The position numbers and the translations under genes are program-made. Under the pieces are notes generated by a model. That model searched no databases. It saw nothing but the letters and a program-made list of their open reading frames with translations, and was not told the DNA's origin. Shown piece after piece: positions 36,789 to 48,343 of a DNA stretch of 64,000 bases (position 1 is its first letter; each line of letters begins with the position of its first letter). The stretch is from Spisula solida (lineage: Eukaryota > Mollusca > Bivalvia > Venerida > Mactridae): assembly GCA_947247005.1 (NCBI GenBank), contig OX365950.1:13032720-13096719 (forward strand). Reading direction: 5' to 3'.

Positions 36789-37560
36789 AATGACTAGCAG
36801 TTAAGGCAGAATCAGTATTTGTTATGATATTACCTTAATAATATATATGTGGATTTTATGAATACACACTTTATGGCCAGGCTTTATAAATATGAGGTAA
36901 AAAATGTGACCTCTAGAGTATAAACAATGTTTTTCTTTGACCTAGTTTTTGACCCCAGATGACCCAGTTATTAACTTGACCTAGATTTTATAAAGGTTCA
37001 CATTGTGACCAAGTTTCATTAATATTATGTCAAAAATTGTGACCTCTATCGTGTTAACAAGGTTTTTCTTTGAAATGACCTAGTTACAAACTTGACCTAG
37101 ATTTCATAAATACAAACATTGTGAACAAGTTTCATAAAGATTTGGTAAAAAATGAGACCTCTATAGAGTGTTCATTTATAAGGTATTTCTTCAATGTGAC
37201 CTTGTAACCTAGTTTATGACCCCAGGTGACCCAGTTGCTAACTTGACCTAGATTTCATAGAGTTTCACATAGTGATTAAGTTTAATTAAGATAATGTCAA
37301 AAATGTGACATCTAGAGTGTTAACAAGGTTTTTCTTTGATTTGACCTAGTGACCTAGTTTTTGACCCGAGATAACCCAGTTACGAACTTGACCTAGATTT
37401 CATAGAGACAAACATTGTGACTGAGTTTCATAAAGATTAATTGAAAACTGTGACCATTAGAGTGTTAACAGTCAAATTGTTGACAGTGGCCGACCGACGG
37501 TGGACGCCAGACATTGGGCGATCACAATAGCTAACCACTTCGTGCTCAGGTGAGCTCAAA
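36789..37560 (+). mobile_element. pearl-like element, 5'-truncated
   Basis: 'tgactagcagttaaggcaga' and 'atcagtatttgttatg' match the start of the 21.1-kb element after its first 35 nt. Several core repeats follow. The end 'gatcacaatagctaaccact' and 'tcaggtgagctcaaaa' is diverged, and the GACG tract is reduced to 'gaccgacggtggacg'. Confidence 0.65.
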
Positions 37561-38718
37561 AGTTATATCAGCTAAAACAAGAGCAAATACACATCACAGG
37601 ATTATCTGCCTAGTTTCAAGGGATTGCCCTTTTTTATTATAATGAAGAGGTATATATATGGATACCTTAAAAAAGTAAAAAAGTAAAAAATTAGGGATAG
37701 CAACGAGTACTCTTTCAAAGGTCTGATTATAGAATTGCAAAATCAGTATTCGAGTCCTCAGGAAAAAAAATTCTGGTCTACTAAAATTACTATTAACAAT
37801 GTGTCATCAATCCTTAATCGCCGACACAAGGTCGTTAATTCAAGGGTAATCAAAACACAGACATGTCAATCATCGTCTGTTAATTTGTTTATGACATGTA
37901 GCTTGGTGTTCTTTTGTTGACATCAATCCGAGTAAATGTCATCTATCTTTAATTGGCAGTTATTGTTTACTGGGTGTGAAAATCAATAAGAAATTGATAA
38001 AATATTACTTTAAATTTTAATCGTTCTTACGCGTATATGAATGAACGATAACTCGACTGTGAATTTGTCACGCTGTGTAAATACTACATGCACTGGTTGA
38101 TAAGAGTATTCCCCCTTAGTTGTTTGTTATTATTTGATTTTCTAGTGTTATTGATTATAAGTTATATTGCATTTACACTGCATATTGTTGTTATTTTTCT
38201 TAGGTTTTATTGTTTCAACATTCTTCTACCGATCTAGATCTGATCATCAACTGAACAGAATGGACAGGCATATACACGATATTCTATTTGAAGTTGAACA
38301 CGCACGTTTGCAGTACAACATTTCTGTTTTCCAAATATCATGCACATTTATTTTTTCCGAGTAACTGCATGAGTACTCAATCGGAAGAATGACCGAATAC
38401 CCAAGTACTGATTTTAGTACTCATTGCCAACTCTACTAAAAATTAATGTTTGGAACCACTTAAAATTTTATGATTTAACTTAACTTCAAACTAAGTGACT
38501 GATTATTTACTTTCAAACTAATGGATAGTTATAGTTTTGTAATAGAAATTGCTGTCCTAAATGATCTGGCATGACAAACATCAGCGTAACTTGTCCAAGA
38601 TATTGTCCCAAATTTGGTAATCCTCAGTCTTCTACATGAAGTGTAGAATAAACTCAGATGCTCAAGCAAAAATATCATGTGTGGACCATATTGAATATAA
38701 CTTGGGTTACAAAGCATC
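37561..38718. other. intron, no gene seen
   Basis: AT-rich with small open frames (61-65 codons) and no splice-supported exon. Confidence 0.45.
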
Positions 38719-38723
38719 ACTTA

Positions 38724-38929
38724 CAGGGAGGATAAACATGTGACCATAATTTGAAACAAGATGGCGGCGTAGACGCGAATATTTTCGTTTTGGGACTATT
38801 ATTTCAAGGTGAGGATATGTAAGATGTTTTAATTCCGTACTCACCTTGAAATAATAGTCCAAAAACAATAATATTCGCGTCTACGCCGCCATTTTGTTTC
38901 AAATTATGGTCACGTGTTTATCCCCCCTG
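38724..38929. mobile_element. 206-bp hairpin MITE with 5-bp target duplication
   Basis: Two nearly perfect inverted arms of about 91 nt (38724-38814, 38839-38929) around a 24-nt loop. Ends CAGGG[A/G]GGATAAACA...CCCTG. Flanks are ACTTA at 38719-38723 and ACTTA at 38930-38934. CpG-rich inner phrase 'ggcggcgtagacgcgaatat' is present in both arms. Non-coding. Confidence 0.85.
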
Positions 38930-39002
38930 ACTTAAGTTACCTCGATGGTGAACTAATGGTGTTTTTAATTTAAATCAATTCATTTGCTGTTTTATAAACA
39001 AA

Positions 39003-39265
39003 TAGTAAAATAAAAGCTCCGCGACCCGTATGTGTCGCCTGACATCATGCACATAATTATTTCATGGAAAACTATCTAATATTGAGCAACATATCAGACT
39101 CACAAGAGTTCACTAGTCATCTGAACTAAAAACGACAAAGTTATGCTCTGGGCAAAAAATTTCCTGATGAAATCAATAAAAGGGGAATCATTTAAAAACT
39201 ACTCAAGGTAGAATTATGATTCTTGCGCACTGGACTTCATGTCACAGCAAGAAACATGCATACAT
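39003..39265 (+). mobile_element. left part of a split dispersed repeat ('gacaaagttatgc' family)
   Basis: 'aagctccgcgacccgtatgt', 'aacgacaaagttatgctctg', 'gattcttgcgcactggactt' and 'gcaagaaacatgcatac' match 51703-51947 nearly base for base. The match stops at about 39265 and resumes at about 49770 ('tatggtgacaaagttatgcc'). Confidence 0.7.
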
Positions 39266-40330
39266 TACATGGTTTGGGTTGGATACCAGTACTCGGTACT
39301 GGAACCGTACCGAAACTCGTTTTAAAATATACCGGTATATACCGTTTCAGAAAATACCGGTACCGTTATCGGTATTTTTATACTAATATCAAACTTACTA
39401 ATTTGTACAACCTGTTTTGACATTTTGTCATACACAGCAAAAATTTCAGCGTACGATTTTCACTCGAAAAGCGTACGCCTGGCGTACGCCATTTGGCGTA
39501 CGAACGGCGTAAATTAAGGTCCACGTACGCCTGGCGTACGACATTTGGCGTACGAAAAGCGTGCGAACGGCGTACGCTTTCCATACGTACTGATTTTTTG
39601 GCGTACGCCGTTCGTACGCAATGCGTACGAAAAGCATACGCTGTCCAAAGTATACGCTTTTCGTACGCCAAATGTACAATAATGATATAGGTGAAAATTT
39701 ACTTTGGCGTACGCCGTTCGTACGCAATGCGTACGAAAAGCATACGCCGTCCAAAGTATACGCTTTTCGTACGCCAAATGTACAATAATGATGATAGGTA
39801 AATTTAATTTTTTTTGTCCAAAATTCTTGGCAACATCACTGTGATCACTGTGTGTTTGAAGCCAATACTCTGAGCCACTTCTCACTAGGTCTACAAACTA
39901 AGAAAATATGGAAAAACAACTTTTGTAACCTGAATATGTATTTAATGGACAGGATTGTTATTTGCCTGTATCTAAGGTTTCACATACATGTAACAGAATA
40001 GATTCTTAACAAATACCAAAGATAGATCTATGCCATAAATCCAGTAAATACAATGACGGAAATAGTCTTAAGCAAATAGTCTTAAGCGACAACAATAATA
40101 AACAAAGAAAGGGGTGGGGAAGGTGAGATGCAGCAAGCACTGTTCAGTAGAATAAAATAAAGAATTAAAATATCTTAAAGGATCTAAAATGGTTCTATTA
40201 TACTCAAGTTATATACCTAAAGAAGGCTTGTATTGGTTGGCCTTTGTAAAATGTATGTAATAACTTGAATTAGTAAACAAAGTTTCAAGTGCTAGATGCA
40301 AAGATCTAAGCTGGGCAGACAATGCTTGCA

Positions 40331-40470
40331 ACAGTGCGCCTTAATCTGCGAGATGCTGGCAGCCAATCAGATTGCAGGAAATAAATGCTTGTGACAGTGC
40401 GCCTTAGTCTGAGAAATGCTGGGGCTTATGCTGGCAGCCAATCAGATTGGAGGAAATAAAGTGCCAGCTA
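40331..40470. repeat. imperfect two-copy tandem duplication
   Basis: 'cagtgcgcctta.tctg', 'gctggcagccaatcagatt' and 'aggaaataaa' occur twice (about 40333 and 40395), with an extra 'gggcttatgct' in the second copy. Confidence 0.7.
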
Positions 40471-40627
40471 ATGATGGTTATAGGGCTAAGCGTAGCATTT
40501 GGTATAATAGCGCTAAATGACAGCGCAGTTAAACAATACAAGTAGCTTAACACAAAGTTACTATAAAATATGCTTTATAGATCAAACAACTAATAGTTAG
40601 GTAGACTAGGTGCAATATAATACATTT

Positions 40628-41220
40628 GAGCCGTTCTCCAGAAAAACAAAAATGCGAAAAATCATGATAATATAGCATTAGAAAGACAAGACTCTTTAAT
40701 CAGTTTCTGAAAATTTGAGCAAAATATAACATCAAATTACAAAGTTACAGACTTTTAAAACTAACCACTCCCCCCCCCGCCCCTCTTTGTTAGTGACCTC
40801 AGAAACGTCATTCAAACGTTATTTGACGTTACGTTGACAAGAAGTTCATAAATCCAGTATTTGATGAATTCTTAACGAAAACTTATCAAAATTGTATCAC
40901 ATTTTAGAATTATAATCTTTTTTTAATAAAACATATCTAAATCGCGATTTTTACCTTTTAGAGAAATGTAGCTACTGTTTTCAACCACTAACCCCTTGTT
41001 TTCTCAATATGGATACTCTTCAGAAATTGGTCACCATAGGAATGGCAGACGATATTTTAACATGATTCATGAGAAAAAATAAATTTAAGACATGGTTGTA
41101 TATTATCAAAGAACTTAAATCAAAGAGCATGACTTTTTTTCACTTAAGAGGGTTTTCTTAACCTTATTACATAATTACTAATACAATGTCACTTAGCCCG
41201 GTTTTTCTGGAGAACGGCTC
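40628..41220. mobile_element. 593-bp inverted-repeat element
   Basis: The ends GAGCCGTTCTCCAGAAAAAC and GTTTTTCTGGAGAACGGCTC are perfect 20-nt inverses. ATTT flanks both (40624-40627 and 41221-41224). No open frame of note. Family not identified. Confidence 0.8.
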
Positions 41221-41332
41221 ATTTAAATAATGCCCCAGCGTTTGGCAAACCTGTTTACAATATAGTGTGTGCTGCCTCAACACACAGAATAAACTCAATG
41301 TAAGATTCAGAAGTAGCAACTTAGTTATTATC

Positions 41333-42013
41333 AACAAGAAATATCACTGAAGGTGATGAATACCCCCAGAAACTGCTTGACACAGTCAGATATGCACAAC
41401 TAGACTTTGTACTGATCATTCATGCAATATTTTTTTGAAAACTGACCATTGACTACAGAAAACTAGCGTGGACAAAATTTATAAAAAAACAAAGGACCAT
41501 AACTACCTTAAAATTGATCCGACCAACATGTGCCGACGATATGCATAACTAGACTTGGTACTGATCATTCATGCAAAGTTTCGTTGAAATCCGACCATTG
41601 GTTCCAGAGAAATAGTGCGGACAAAATTTATAAGTGTAAAAAAGCAAAGGAACATAACTACCTTAAAATTGATCCAACCAACGTGTGTCGAAGATATGCA
41701 TAACTAGACTTGGTACTGATCATTCATACAAAATTTTGTTAAAATCCGACCAATGGTTACAGAGAAATAGCGTGGACAAAATTTATACGTGTAAAAATAC
41801 AAAGGGCAATAACTACTTTAAAATTGATTCCACCAACTTGTGCCGACGATGTGCACAACTAGACTTGGTACTGATCATTCATACCAAGTTTCGTTAAAAT
41901 CTGACCAATGGTGGCAGCCAAATAGCACGGACAAAATTATACGTACCAACCAACCATCCTCAAGCATTACTCCAATATAGCCCCCATATATTTTGTAACT
42001 GGGGATATAATAA
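41333..42013 (+). mobile_element. 'acaagaaatatcactga' family element, copy 1
   Basis: Starts 'aacaagaaatatcactga' and 'gatgaatacccc'. It has about four core repeats of about 157 nt (each with 'caactagacttggtactgat', 'attcatgcaaagtttcgttg', 'tagcgtggacaaaatttata'). It ends 'ctcaagcattactccaatat' and 'agcccccatatattttgtaa'. Layout parallels pearl-like elements. The second copy is at 46241-46954. Confidence 0.7.
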
Positions 42014-42101
42014 TACTGCTAAACATACATGCAAAGATAAACTCAATATAATTTACACATTTTTAACATTTCAATAATAACTTCAATGTCAACCATACTA
42101 C

Positions 42102-42187
42102 GCCATGGTTACAGCAGGTTCTTCCATGGGCGGACAAGTCGATATCAGTAAAACAGATGAAAAGCTTTGCCGAGCAATATTAACAGG
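42102..42187 (+). CDS. possible first coding exon (weak)
   Basis: A start codon in strong context (GCCATGG) opens 28 codons, beginning MVTAGSSMGGQVDISKTDEK and ending RAILT plus one base, followed by a GT donor (ACAG|GTTAGAT). The composition looks protein-like and differs from the flanking repeats. No matching downstream exon was identified and I do not recognise the peptide. An alternative is an internal exon starting after TTACAG near 42110. It sits just after a pearl-like element and inside the 10.5-kb composite structure. Treat it as a candidate only. Confidence 0.2.
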
Positions 42188-42322
42188 TTAGATGATGATA
42201 TTTACTGAAATTCAATGAACTATACATACATAAATCACTGCTGTACATGTTTAATGATAATTACGGTGATATAATCGCCAAGTGATGCAAGTCATAACCG
42301 AGAGGTGAAACTTGCATGATTC

Positions 42323-43097
42323 TAGTTTTTGACCCCATATGACACAGTTTCAAACTTGACCTAGATTTTATAAAGACAACGATTCTGACCATGTTTGATA
42401 AAGATTGGGCCATAATTGTGTCCTCTAATGGATCTCAAGCTTTTTCTAAGATTCAACCTAGTTCCCTGTTTTGGACCCCATATGACCCAATTTTGAACTT
42501 TGCCTATATAGATATTTCATAGACAAACATTCTGACTAACTTTCATCAAGATTGGTTCATAATTGTGTTCTCTAATGTGTTCACAAGCTTTTTCTAAGAT
42601 TTGACCTTGTGACCTAGTTTTTGACCCCGCAAGACCAAGTTTCGATCTTGACCTAGATATCATAGAGACAAACATTCTGACCAAGTTTCATGAAGATTGG
42701 TTCATACTGTAGTCCTGATACGTGTTGCGAGCTTTTTCTCAAATTTAACTGTGTGACCTAGATTTTGACCCCAAATGACCCAGTTTCAAACTTGATCTAG
42801 ATTTCATAGAGACAAACATTCTGACGAAGTTTCATGAAGATTGGTTTGTTATTGTGTCCTCTAATGTGTTCTCGAGCTTTTTCTAAGATTTGCCTTTGTG
42901 ATTAGTTTTTGGCAACACATGACCCAGTTTCGAACTTGACCTAGATTTTATAGAGACAAACATTCTGACCAAGGTTAATAATGATTGGGCCATAACTGTT
43001 GCCTCTAGTGTGTTCACAAGCAATTGTGGACCGTCGGACAGACGAAGAGTGATCACAAAAGCTCACCATGTCACTATGTGACAGGGGAGCTAATAAA
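42323..43097 (+). mobile_element. pearl-like element within the composite structure
   Basis: About five core repeats ('gacctagtttttgaccccgc', 'gagacaaacattctgaccaa', 'tcatgaagattggttc'). End 'gatcacaaaagctcaccatg', 'tcactatgtgacaggggagc'. The 5' terminus is missing and the GACG tract is reduced to a few units near 43030. Confidence 0.7.
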
Positions 43098-43416
43098 GCA
43101 TGTATGTATTAAATATTCATACAAAAGCCTCAATATCCAGAACAAAACAGTCATTGTTAGACACTGCCTAAACTTCCATTCTGCAGAGAAGTTCATTTTT
43201 TTCTATAGCAGCAAATCCAGATTTCTGGATTATTCCGGAACTGTAGGATCCCTGTTATTATTTTGACGTCACATCGTACAATATGTAGCTCTGTATATAA
43301 GCAAAGTCCGGTTGATTAACTGGATGAAGTTTCATGGAAACAGAAGAAGTGGTTCTCTCCAAGGCATCTGTCAATATTCAGTGAACTGTTCCTTTCACTG
43401 CACCATTTATGTATTA

Positions 43417-43655
43417 TAATGCCCAGTCCTGAAAATGAGACGCCAGTCTGCTTCAGGTGCCATTAGGACACCTCCCTTAACAAAACTCTGCTTCAAACAT
43501 TGTTCTATTGTTAAAATTCAGCTTATGCAACTTCAAATGGCCATAACTTAGCCAATTCTTTAAATTTGTTCCTCAAATAACTTTTATTTTCTGCAGAAAA
43601 GTTTCTTCTTTGTAAAGCATCAAATCCGGAATTGTAGAACCCCTGATGTATCTGA
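43417..43655 (+). repeat. dispersed repeat, copy 1
   Basis: 'ataatgcccagtcctgaaaa', 'cgccagtctgcttcaggtgc', 'aaataacttttattttctgc', 'gcatcaaatccggaattgta' match 59425-59650 in the same order. Part of the same 3' motif also lies at 43190-43255. Family unknown. Confidence 0.65.
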
Positions 43656-43894
43656 AATACCAAGAAAAACATTATATCAGGGCTGCCTCCTCTACTAACT
43701 GAAATTTGTGGTTTGTATATAAATGCACATGTATCTCAGTACATGCATTGGCAAACTGTTACACTTGATTTTAATTACTTTTGAAGGTTGCATTCACACA
43801 AACATACTAATGATTATTTATTTAATTTTATGTTTTCAAATTGACCTGTTTAAGATTTCTTGGACTATGTCTAAACTATGACAAAGGAGATCGA

Positions 43895-44088
43895 AGAAGT
43901 GTTCAGTGTTTGTAGCGCACTATCCTTTATAGCCCTTAGAAGACCAAAGCCAACTGGAGCCAAGATAGGCTCAAGAAAAAAGTAGGCATGAGCTAGCCCT
44001 GCAATGCTTAGAGAGAATTACCCCAGACAAGAAAACTGAAACTAAATATAATATAGAATCGGATCCATCATGAGTTGTCTTTGCAGAT
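43895..44088 (+). pseudogene. possible decayed coding fragment, unknown
   Basis: Two neighbouring short open stretches on the plus strand have protein-like composition. The first runs from ATG at about 43880, includes EIEEVFSVCSALSFIALRRP and ends in a stop at about 43985. The second, in another frame, reads HELALQCLERITPDKKTETK and stops near 44073. A single frameshift separates them, which suggests a decayed coding region. I do not recognise the family. It could instead be chance open frame in AT-rich DNA. Confidence 0.15.
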
Positions 44089-44274
44089 CAACATTTCTTA
44101 AATGAATCTCGAAAACAGACGTCAGGTTATTAAGAGAGCCTTTGGCATATTTAATCCATTACTTTACATTTCACGCCAAAAAAGCTGGTGACGTCACACA
44201 TTTGTAATCACACACGTTGAAGAACATTGACTTTGTTCCGTGATTTGTTCCCATACATGTGGAAGATCACATAT

Positions 44275-44481
44275 GGCCTGAAAAAGGGCGGTTTGTTTCC
44301 GGTTACCCAAAAGACCGTTTATTTTAACTGACCAAGTTATGTACGAAAATCGGCATTTGTTGTTTTTTTTGTCCGAATTAAGTGCGCGCACCAGACATAA
44401 AATCAACACAAAAAAAACCCTACTGACCCTTGTTTTTTTGGGCATGTATTGTAACCAGAAACAAACCACTTTTTTCAGGCC
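44275..44481. mobile_element. 207-bp inverted-repeat MITE
   Basis: Ends GGCCTGAAAAAgggcGGTTTGTTTCCGGTTAC and its inverse with a few changes. Flanking duplication unclear. The 91-codon minus-strand frame (44194-44469) mostly reads this element and is not a gene. It lies 116 nt downstream (in gene direction) of the orphan exon. Confidence 0.7.
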
Positions 44482-44596
44482 TAATTATTTTTGTGAAAAA
44501 TATAAATAAATGTAAATGTCACTTCAAGTTCAACATTTCCACTCTTTTAAATTTAAAATTTCTTTTTTTTAAAAACGCAAGCAATAAATAATTTAC

Positions 44597-44713
44597 CTGC
44601 ATTTGAACCGTCCATTGCCATTCACAATACTCTGCCATTAGACAAACATTTTGATGAATAAGTTCTTTGACTATGGCTTCTATAGGTTCACAGGCTGTAT
44701 CGACAAACATTAG
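44597..44713 (-). CDS. orphan internal exon, unknown gene
   Basis: The minus strand shows a good acceptor (TTATTGTCATTACAG, AG at 44715-44714) and a good donor (ATGCAG|GTAAAT at 44596) around exactly 117 nt. One frame is fully open for 39 codons, from LMFVDTACEPIEAIVKELIH to QWTVQMQ. The other two frames hit stops within the first few codons. The composition (helix-like, three Cys, two Trp) looks like a real globular protein segment. I do not recognise the family. It cannot be inserted into the SLC4A11-like transcript: carrying over the phase-2 AG from the 60.4-kb exon gives AGC then TAA. It lies inside the 10.5-kb composite inverted-repeat structure and 116 nt from a small MITE. It may be an exon of a nested gene, a captured host exon, or a transposon-encoded exon. 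Confidence 0.5.
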
Positions 44714-45352
44714 CTGTAATGACAATAAATTGTTTAAATTAATACAATGATAAACAGGTAGTGACCTACCAGCTATTTGGACAAAGACAAAATTCCCCCT
44801 TTTTTTTCAAAACGATGCAACCTGAAAAATCCCCATACCTGAGGGTCCTGGCCCCAGACCCCTAAACTTAAAGTGTAGTTAGTGACACCCAGTCTCACAA
44901 GGGCAGTAAATCTATTAAAATCAATGCAATTATAGTACTCTATTCGGGTGGGGGAATGTTAGTGAAAAGCGTATCAGAATTCAGATGCGACCATTGACCC
45001 AGTCCTAGCTGAGGATAGAACAAGTTAGCGAACTTTCAATGAGCAGTCAAAGAGCGCTATCCGCTTGACCAATTACCACCAGTTGAATAGCCTAAATAAG
45101 TTAACTGCAACAGTATCAGCAGCATTTGACGGCCAGTTAACTGTCTGGCGGCATAGGCCTAATGAACCTGGGGCCAGATTTGGGGGTCAAGGGTTCTAGA
45201 CATCTGGCTCACAACTGTGGCTGCAATGTTTAACAATGCTGGACCCACAGCATATGTGCTTGATCCTTAAAGGTCAGGTCAGGATGGGAATGATAATGAC
45301 AATGATCATAGTTCATACACCAAATTTCCATGATAATGATGGGTGGTTAGTA

Positions 45353-45778
45353 GTGATGTACCGATTATCAGATAACATCGATAAGTGGTGTGTGGAAGTC
45401 AGCCGATTACGATGATCGATGTCCTTCATCCATAATCGATCATCAGAATCTGATTCAGATAATTATATCGAAATGTTAAACAATACTTGTTTAATCATAT
45501 ATTTGCTATAAAATTTCGAAGCATGGAAGTTTAACCCAATTGAATGCCTATTAGAACCAATTCAAATAAATTCTTCAAATTCTGATAGTAAAACTGAAAA
45601 TCATTGATTTTCCCTTTGTCACCCTGTTTCGCGACTTGGGAAGTAGGAAAATAGGCACCTGGGCACATTGCGTATTCAGTCACAGTCCTGCCGATTATAA
45701 ATCGGAAAAATCGCATCGGAAGTGCCAAATGATTCTAGCTGATGATCGATTATGATTTGCAACCGATGTTCCTTCACT
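45353..45778. mobile_element. possible hAT-type remnant
   Basis: Repeated CGATTATC / GATCGATTATG / ATCGGAAA motifs and imperfect inverted ends (AGTGATGTACCGATTATC versus AGTGAAGGAACATCGGTTGC on the other strand). It abuts the CAGGG element at 45779. No clear target duplication. Confidence 0.4.
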
Positions 45779-47619
45779 CAGGGTTCCCACAATTTTCTAA
45801 TCATGAAATTCCCAACTTTTTCCCAACTTTTCAAGGTTTTCCTTGGCGAATTCCAGGTTTTCGGTTTGTCATACTCTAGACCGTTATCAATATTATTTCA
45901 GGTCTAGTAGTGTTTGATTGACACAGGACCTGTTCTATAAAGTATGTCAACACCCTGATTGACAGAATATCTGTAAATTTACACAATCTCTGGAAATTTC
46001 TTAAAGTTCAATCTGTAAATTTACAGAATAGAGGGCTAAAATCACAAGAAAACAAGTTTAATCGCAGTTTTATTTGGTTTAATATTGAAAGTAATTCATT
46101 ATTTAAGTCAGAAAAGGGCTTCATTTTCCAAAATATTGACTCATTTTTGAAATTCATAAAATGCATCTTATTTGACGTATTACATCTTAAAATATATCAC
46201 TTCAATTTTCATAATCAGTCAATTTATAGATTACAATAAATACAAGAAATATCACTGAATCAGTGAATGTGATGAATACCCCAAATACTGCTAGACTCAG
46301 TCACTTAAATGAGCTCTGACAAACAACTAGACTAAGTACTGATTATCCATGCAAACGTTCAATGAATCCAACCAATGGTAACAAAGGAAAAGTGTAGAAA
46401 AAATTTATGAGTGTAAAAAATCAAGAGCCATAAGTCCCTTAAAATTAATCCTACAACATGTGGTGAGGATATGCACAACTAGACTTGGTAATGATCATTC
46501 ATGCAAAGATTCGTTGAAATCCCACCATTGGTGACAGAGAAACAGTGCAGACAAACTTTATAAGTGTAAAAAACAAAGGGCCACAACCCCCTTACTATTA
46601 ATACGACCAATGAGTGCCGAGGATATGCACAACTAGACTTGATACTGATCATTCATGCGAAGTTTCAATGAAATCTGACCATTAGTAACAGAGAAATAGC
46701 ATGGACAAACTTTAAGTATAAAAAAACCCAAGGACCATAACTCCCTTAAAATTAATCCGACCAACGTGTGCCGAGGATATGCATAACTAGACTTGGTACT
46801 GATCAGTCATGCAAAGTTTCATTGAAATACGACCAATGGTTACAGTGAAATAGCGCGGACAAAATTTGCACGGACCAACTGACCAACCATTCTCAAGCAT
46901 GACTCCAATAACTATAGCCCCCATATACTGTGTATCTGGGGGTATATAATAATAATTTTACAGATGTTTGGTAACTTTACAGATGATCTGTACATGTAAC
47001 ACTTTCCTAGACCTGTGTATGTCAAATAGTCATTAATGTTACAGGTCACAGAAACCTTGATCTTTGACCTACTGACACCAAAATCAATAGGGGTCGTTTA
47101 CTGGTGGTAACCAACATCCATGTTAAGTGTCAAGATCATAGCGCAAAACGTTTTTGAGATATTGAATGGAAACCATTTGGTCTACAAACAGAAAGACCGA
47201 CTGACAGACCGACCAATGTTTCGTCCTCAAATTTAAAGTTTCTCAGCTTTGATGCTAACGCGAAGACAGTTGATACCGTTGTATTCATTGTCAACTCTCA
47301 TTATCATTATATAAACGATAGGTCATACAACGTTTGTTTTAAACTGAAGCCTATTTCTCGACGAAAACGAATGTTTACCAAAGATGCAGACACTTTGGAA
47401 AACAATTTGACGGGTGCCGTTTTAATAACACGCTATGATAACTACTATATGGAAGTAGTTTCGTACCCGAATATGTTCGTACTTCGAACTTTCGCACCTT
47501 TCCCGGTTTTTTCCCGACTTTGGCCAATTTTGGATAAAATTCCCGACTTTTCACGACCGGGATTCGATTTTACCGATTTCCCGACTTTTTCCCGTTTTCC
47601 CGGCTCTGTGGGAACCCTG
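45779..47619. mobile_element. 1.84-kb CAGGGTTCCCACA transposon, non-autonomous
   Basis: Perfect 13-nt inverted ends CAGGGTTCCCACA / TGTGGGAACCCTG with TTCACT on both sides (45773-45778 and 47620-47625). Just inside both ends are 'cccaactttttccc' / 'cgactttttcccg' phrases. The CAGGG start and length fit hAT-type elements, though 6 bp is shorter than the usual 8-bp hAT duplication. The 87-codon frame at 47371-47634 lies on the right end and reads terminal repeats (rich in F, P, S), so it is not a transposase. A pearl-like element (46241-46954) is nested inside. Confidence 0.8.
46241..46954 (+). mobile_element. 'acaagaaatatcactga' family element, copy 2 (nested)
   Basis: Same start, core and end as 41333-42013 ('tagcccccatatactgtgta', 'tctgggggtat' at the end). 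It is inserted into the CAGGG element, so it is younger than that element. Confidence 0.7.
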
Positions 47620-47947
47620 TTCACTAGTGGTTAGAAGCCTGCCAGTAATTATCAGCAATTGATTGCGAGCACAGTGACATGGGCAGTTCAAAGTTGAAGA
47701 CCGTCACTAGTGTTTAGCAGGGTGATGGAATTAGAAGCCCACATCATGCAATCTCCTTACGTTTACTGTATAGATGTGAAAAGTCTGAATTACAAATCCA
47801 ACGTATTCAACCTTTTCAGGTCATTTTGACTTTTTTGTAGCCACGAAGTTTTAACTGAAATGACGACTTTCGACTCGTACCGCCTTCAGTAAAATTAAAT
47901 CAACATGTATATTACATTCTCCATAGGAGGTTATAACTTCCAGAAAT

Positions 47948-48343
47948 ATGGCACCTTTTAATAATTTAATGCAAACCATAAGCAGACTTAGACTTCGTTG
48001 GAATTCCGACTTGGTGACGAAACTGCTTGGTATCAAAAAAAGTTGGTTACGAAATCGAAAATGCAACAATTTGAGATGCAAATTCGTTTATATACCTTCG
48101 GAAACAGTTACCAGCCTAGGTAACAGATTCTTTAACATTTTCAATCGACAAGAACGTTCATCTCCGTTCATCTCATTGGTTTTATCCCGCAGCAGACGAA
48201 AACACAACAGACGCTCACGCGCAAGTGACGGTGTCAACGTTCCATTCTCCCATGCAAAAATATCCGTTTTACTAAACGCTAGTATCTACCGTACCTGTTC
48301 CGGATATTTCCAAAAGTCGAGCCTGTCGTATAATATTATGTAG
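47948..48343 (+). CDS. uncharacterised 131-codon open frame
   Basis: A complete open frame begins MAPFNNLMQTISRLRLRWNS and is rich in Arg, Ser and Asn (for example SRSRRKHNRRSRAS near residue 80). It has no membrane segment and no domain I recognise. The local DNA is more GC- and CpG-rich than its surroundings, and AATAAA-like signals follow at about 48395 and 48459, so a single-exon transcript is possible. It lies in the right part of the 10.5-kb composite structure. Against it: Arg-rich, skewed composition is common in chance frames, and no homologue is known to me. Confidence 0.2.
   Translation: MAPFNNLMQTISRLRLRWNSDLVTKLLGIKKSWLRNRKCNNLRCKFVYIPSETVTSLGNRFFNIFNRQERSSPFISLVLSRSRRKHNRRSRASDGVNVPFSHAKISVLLNASIYRTCSGYFQKSSLSYNIM

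Noticed and set aside
39378..39885. Overlapping 97-123 codon frames rich in R-T-P-Y-A-V on both strands
   Set aside because: All read the GCGTACGCC subrepeats of the foldback-like end; open on both strands because the unit is palindromic.
44194..44469. 91-codon minus-strand frame next to the orphan exon
   Set aside because: Most of it translates the inverted repeats of a 207-bp MITE.
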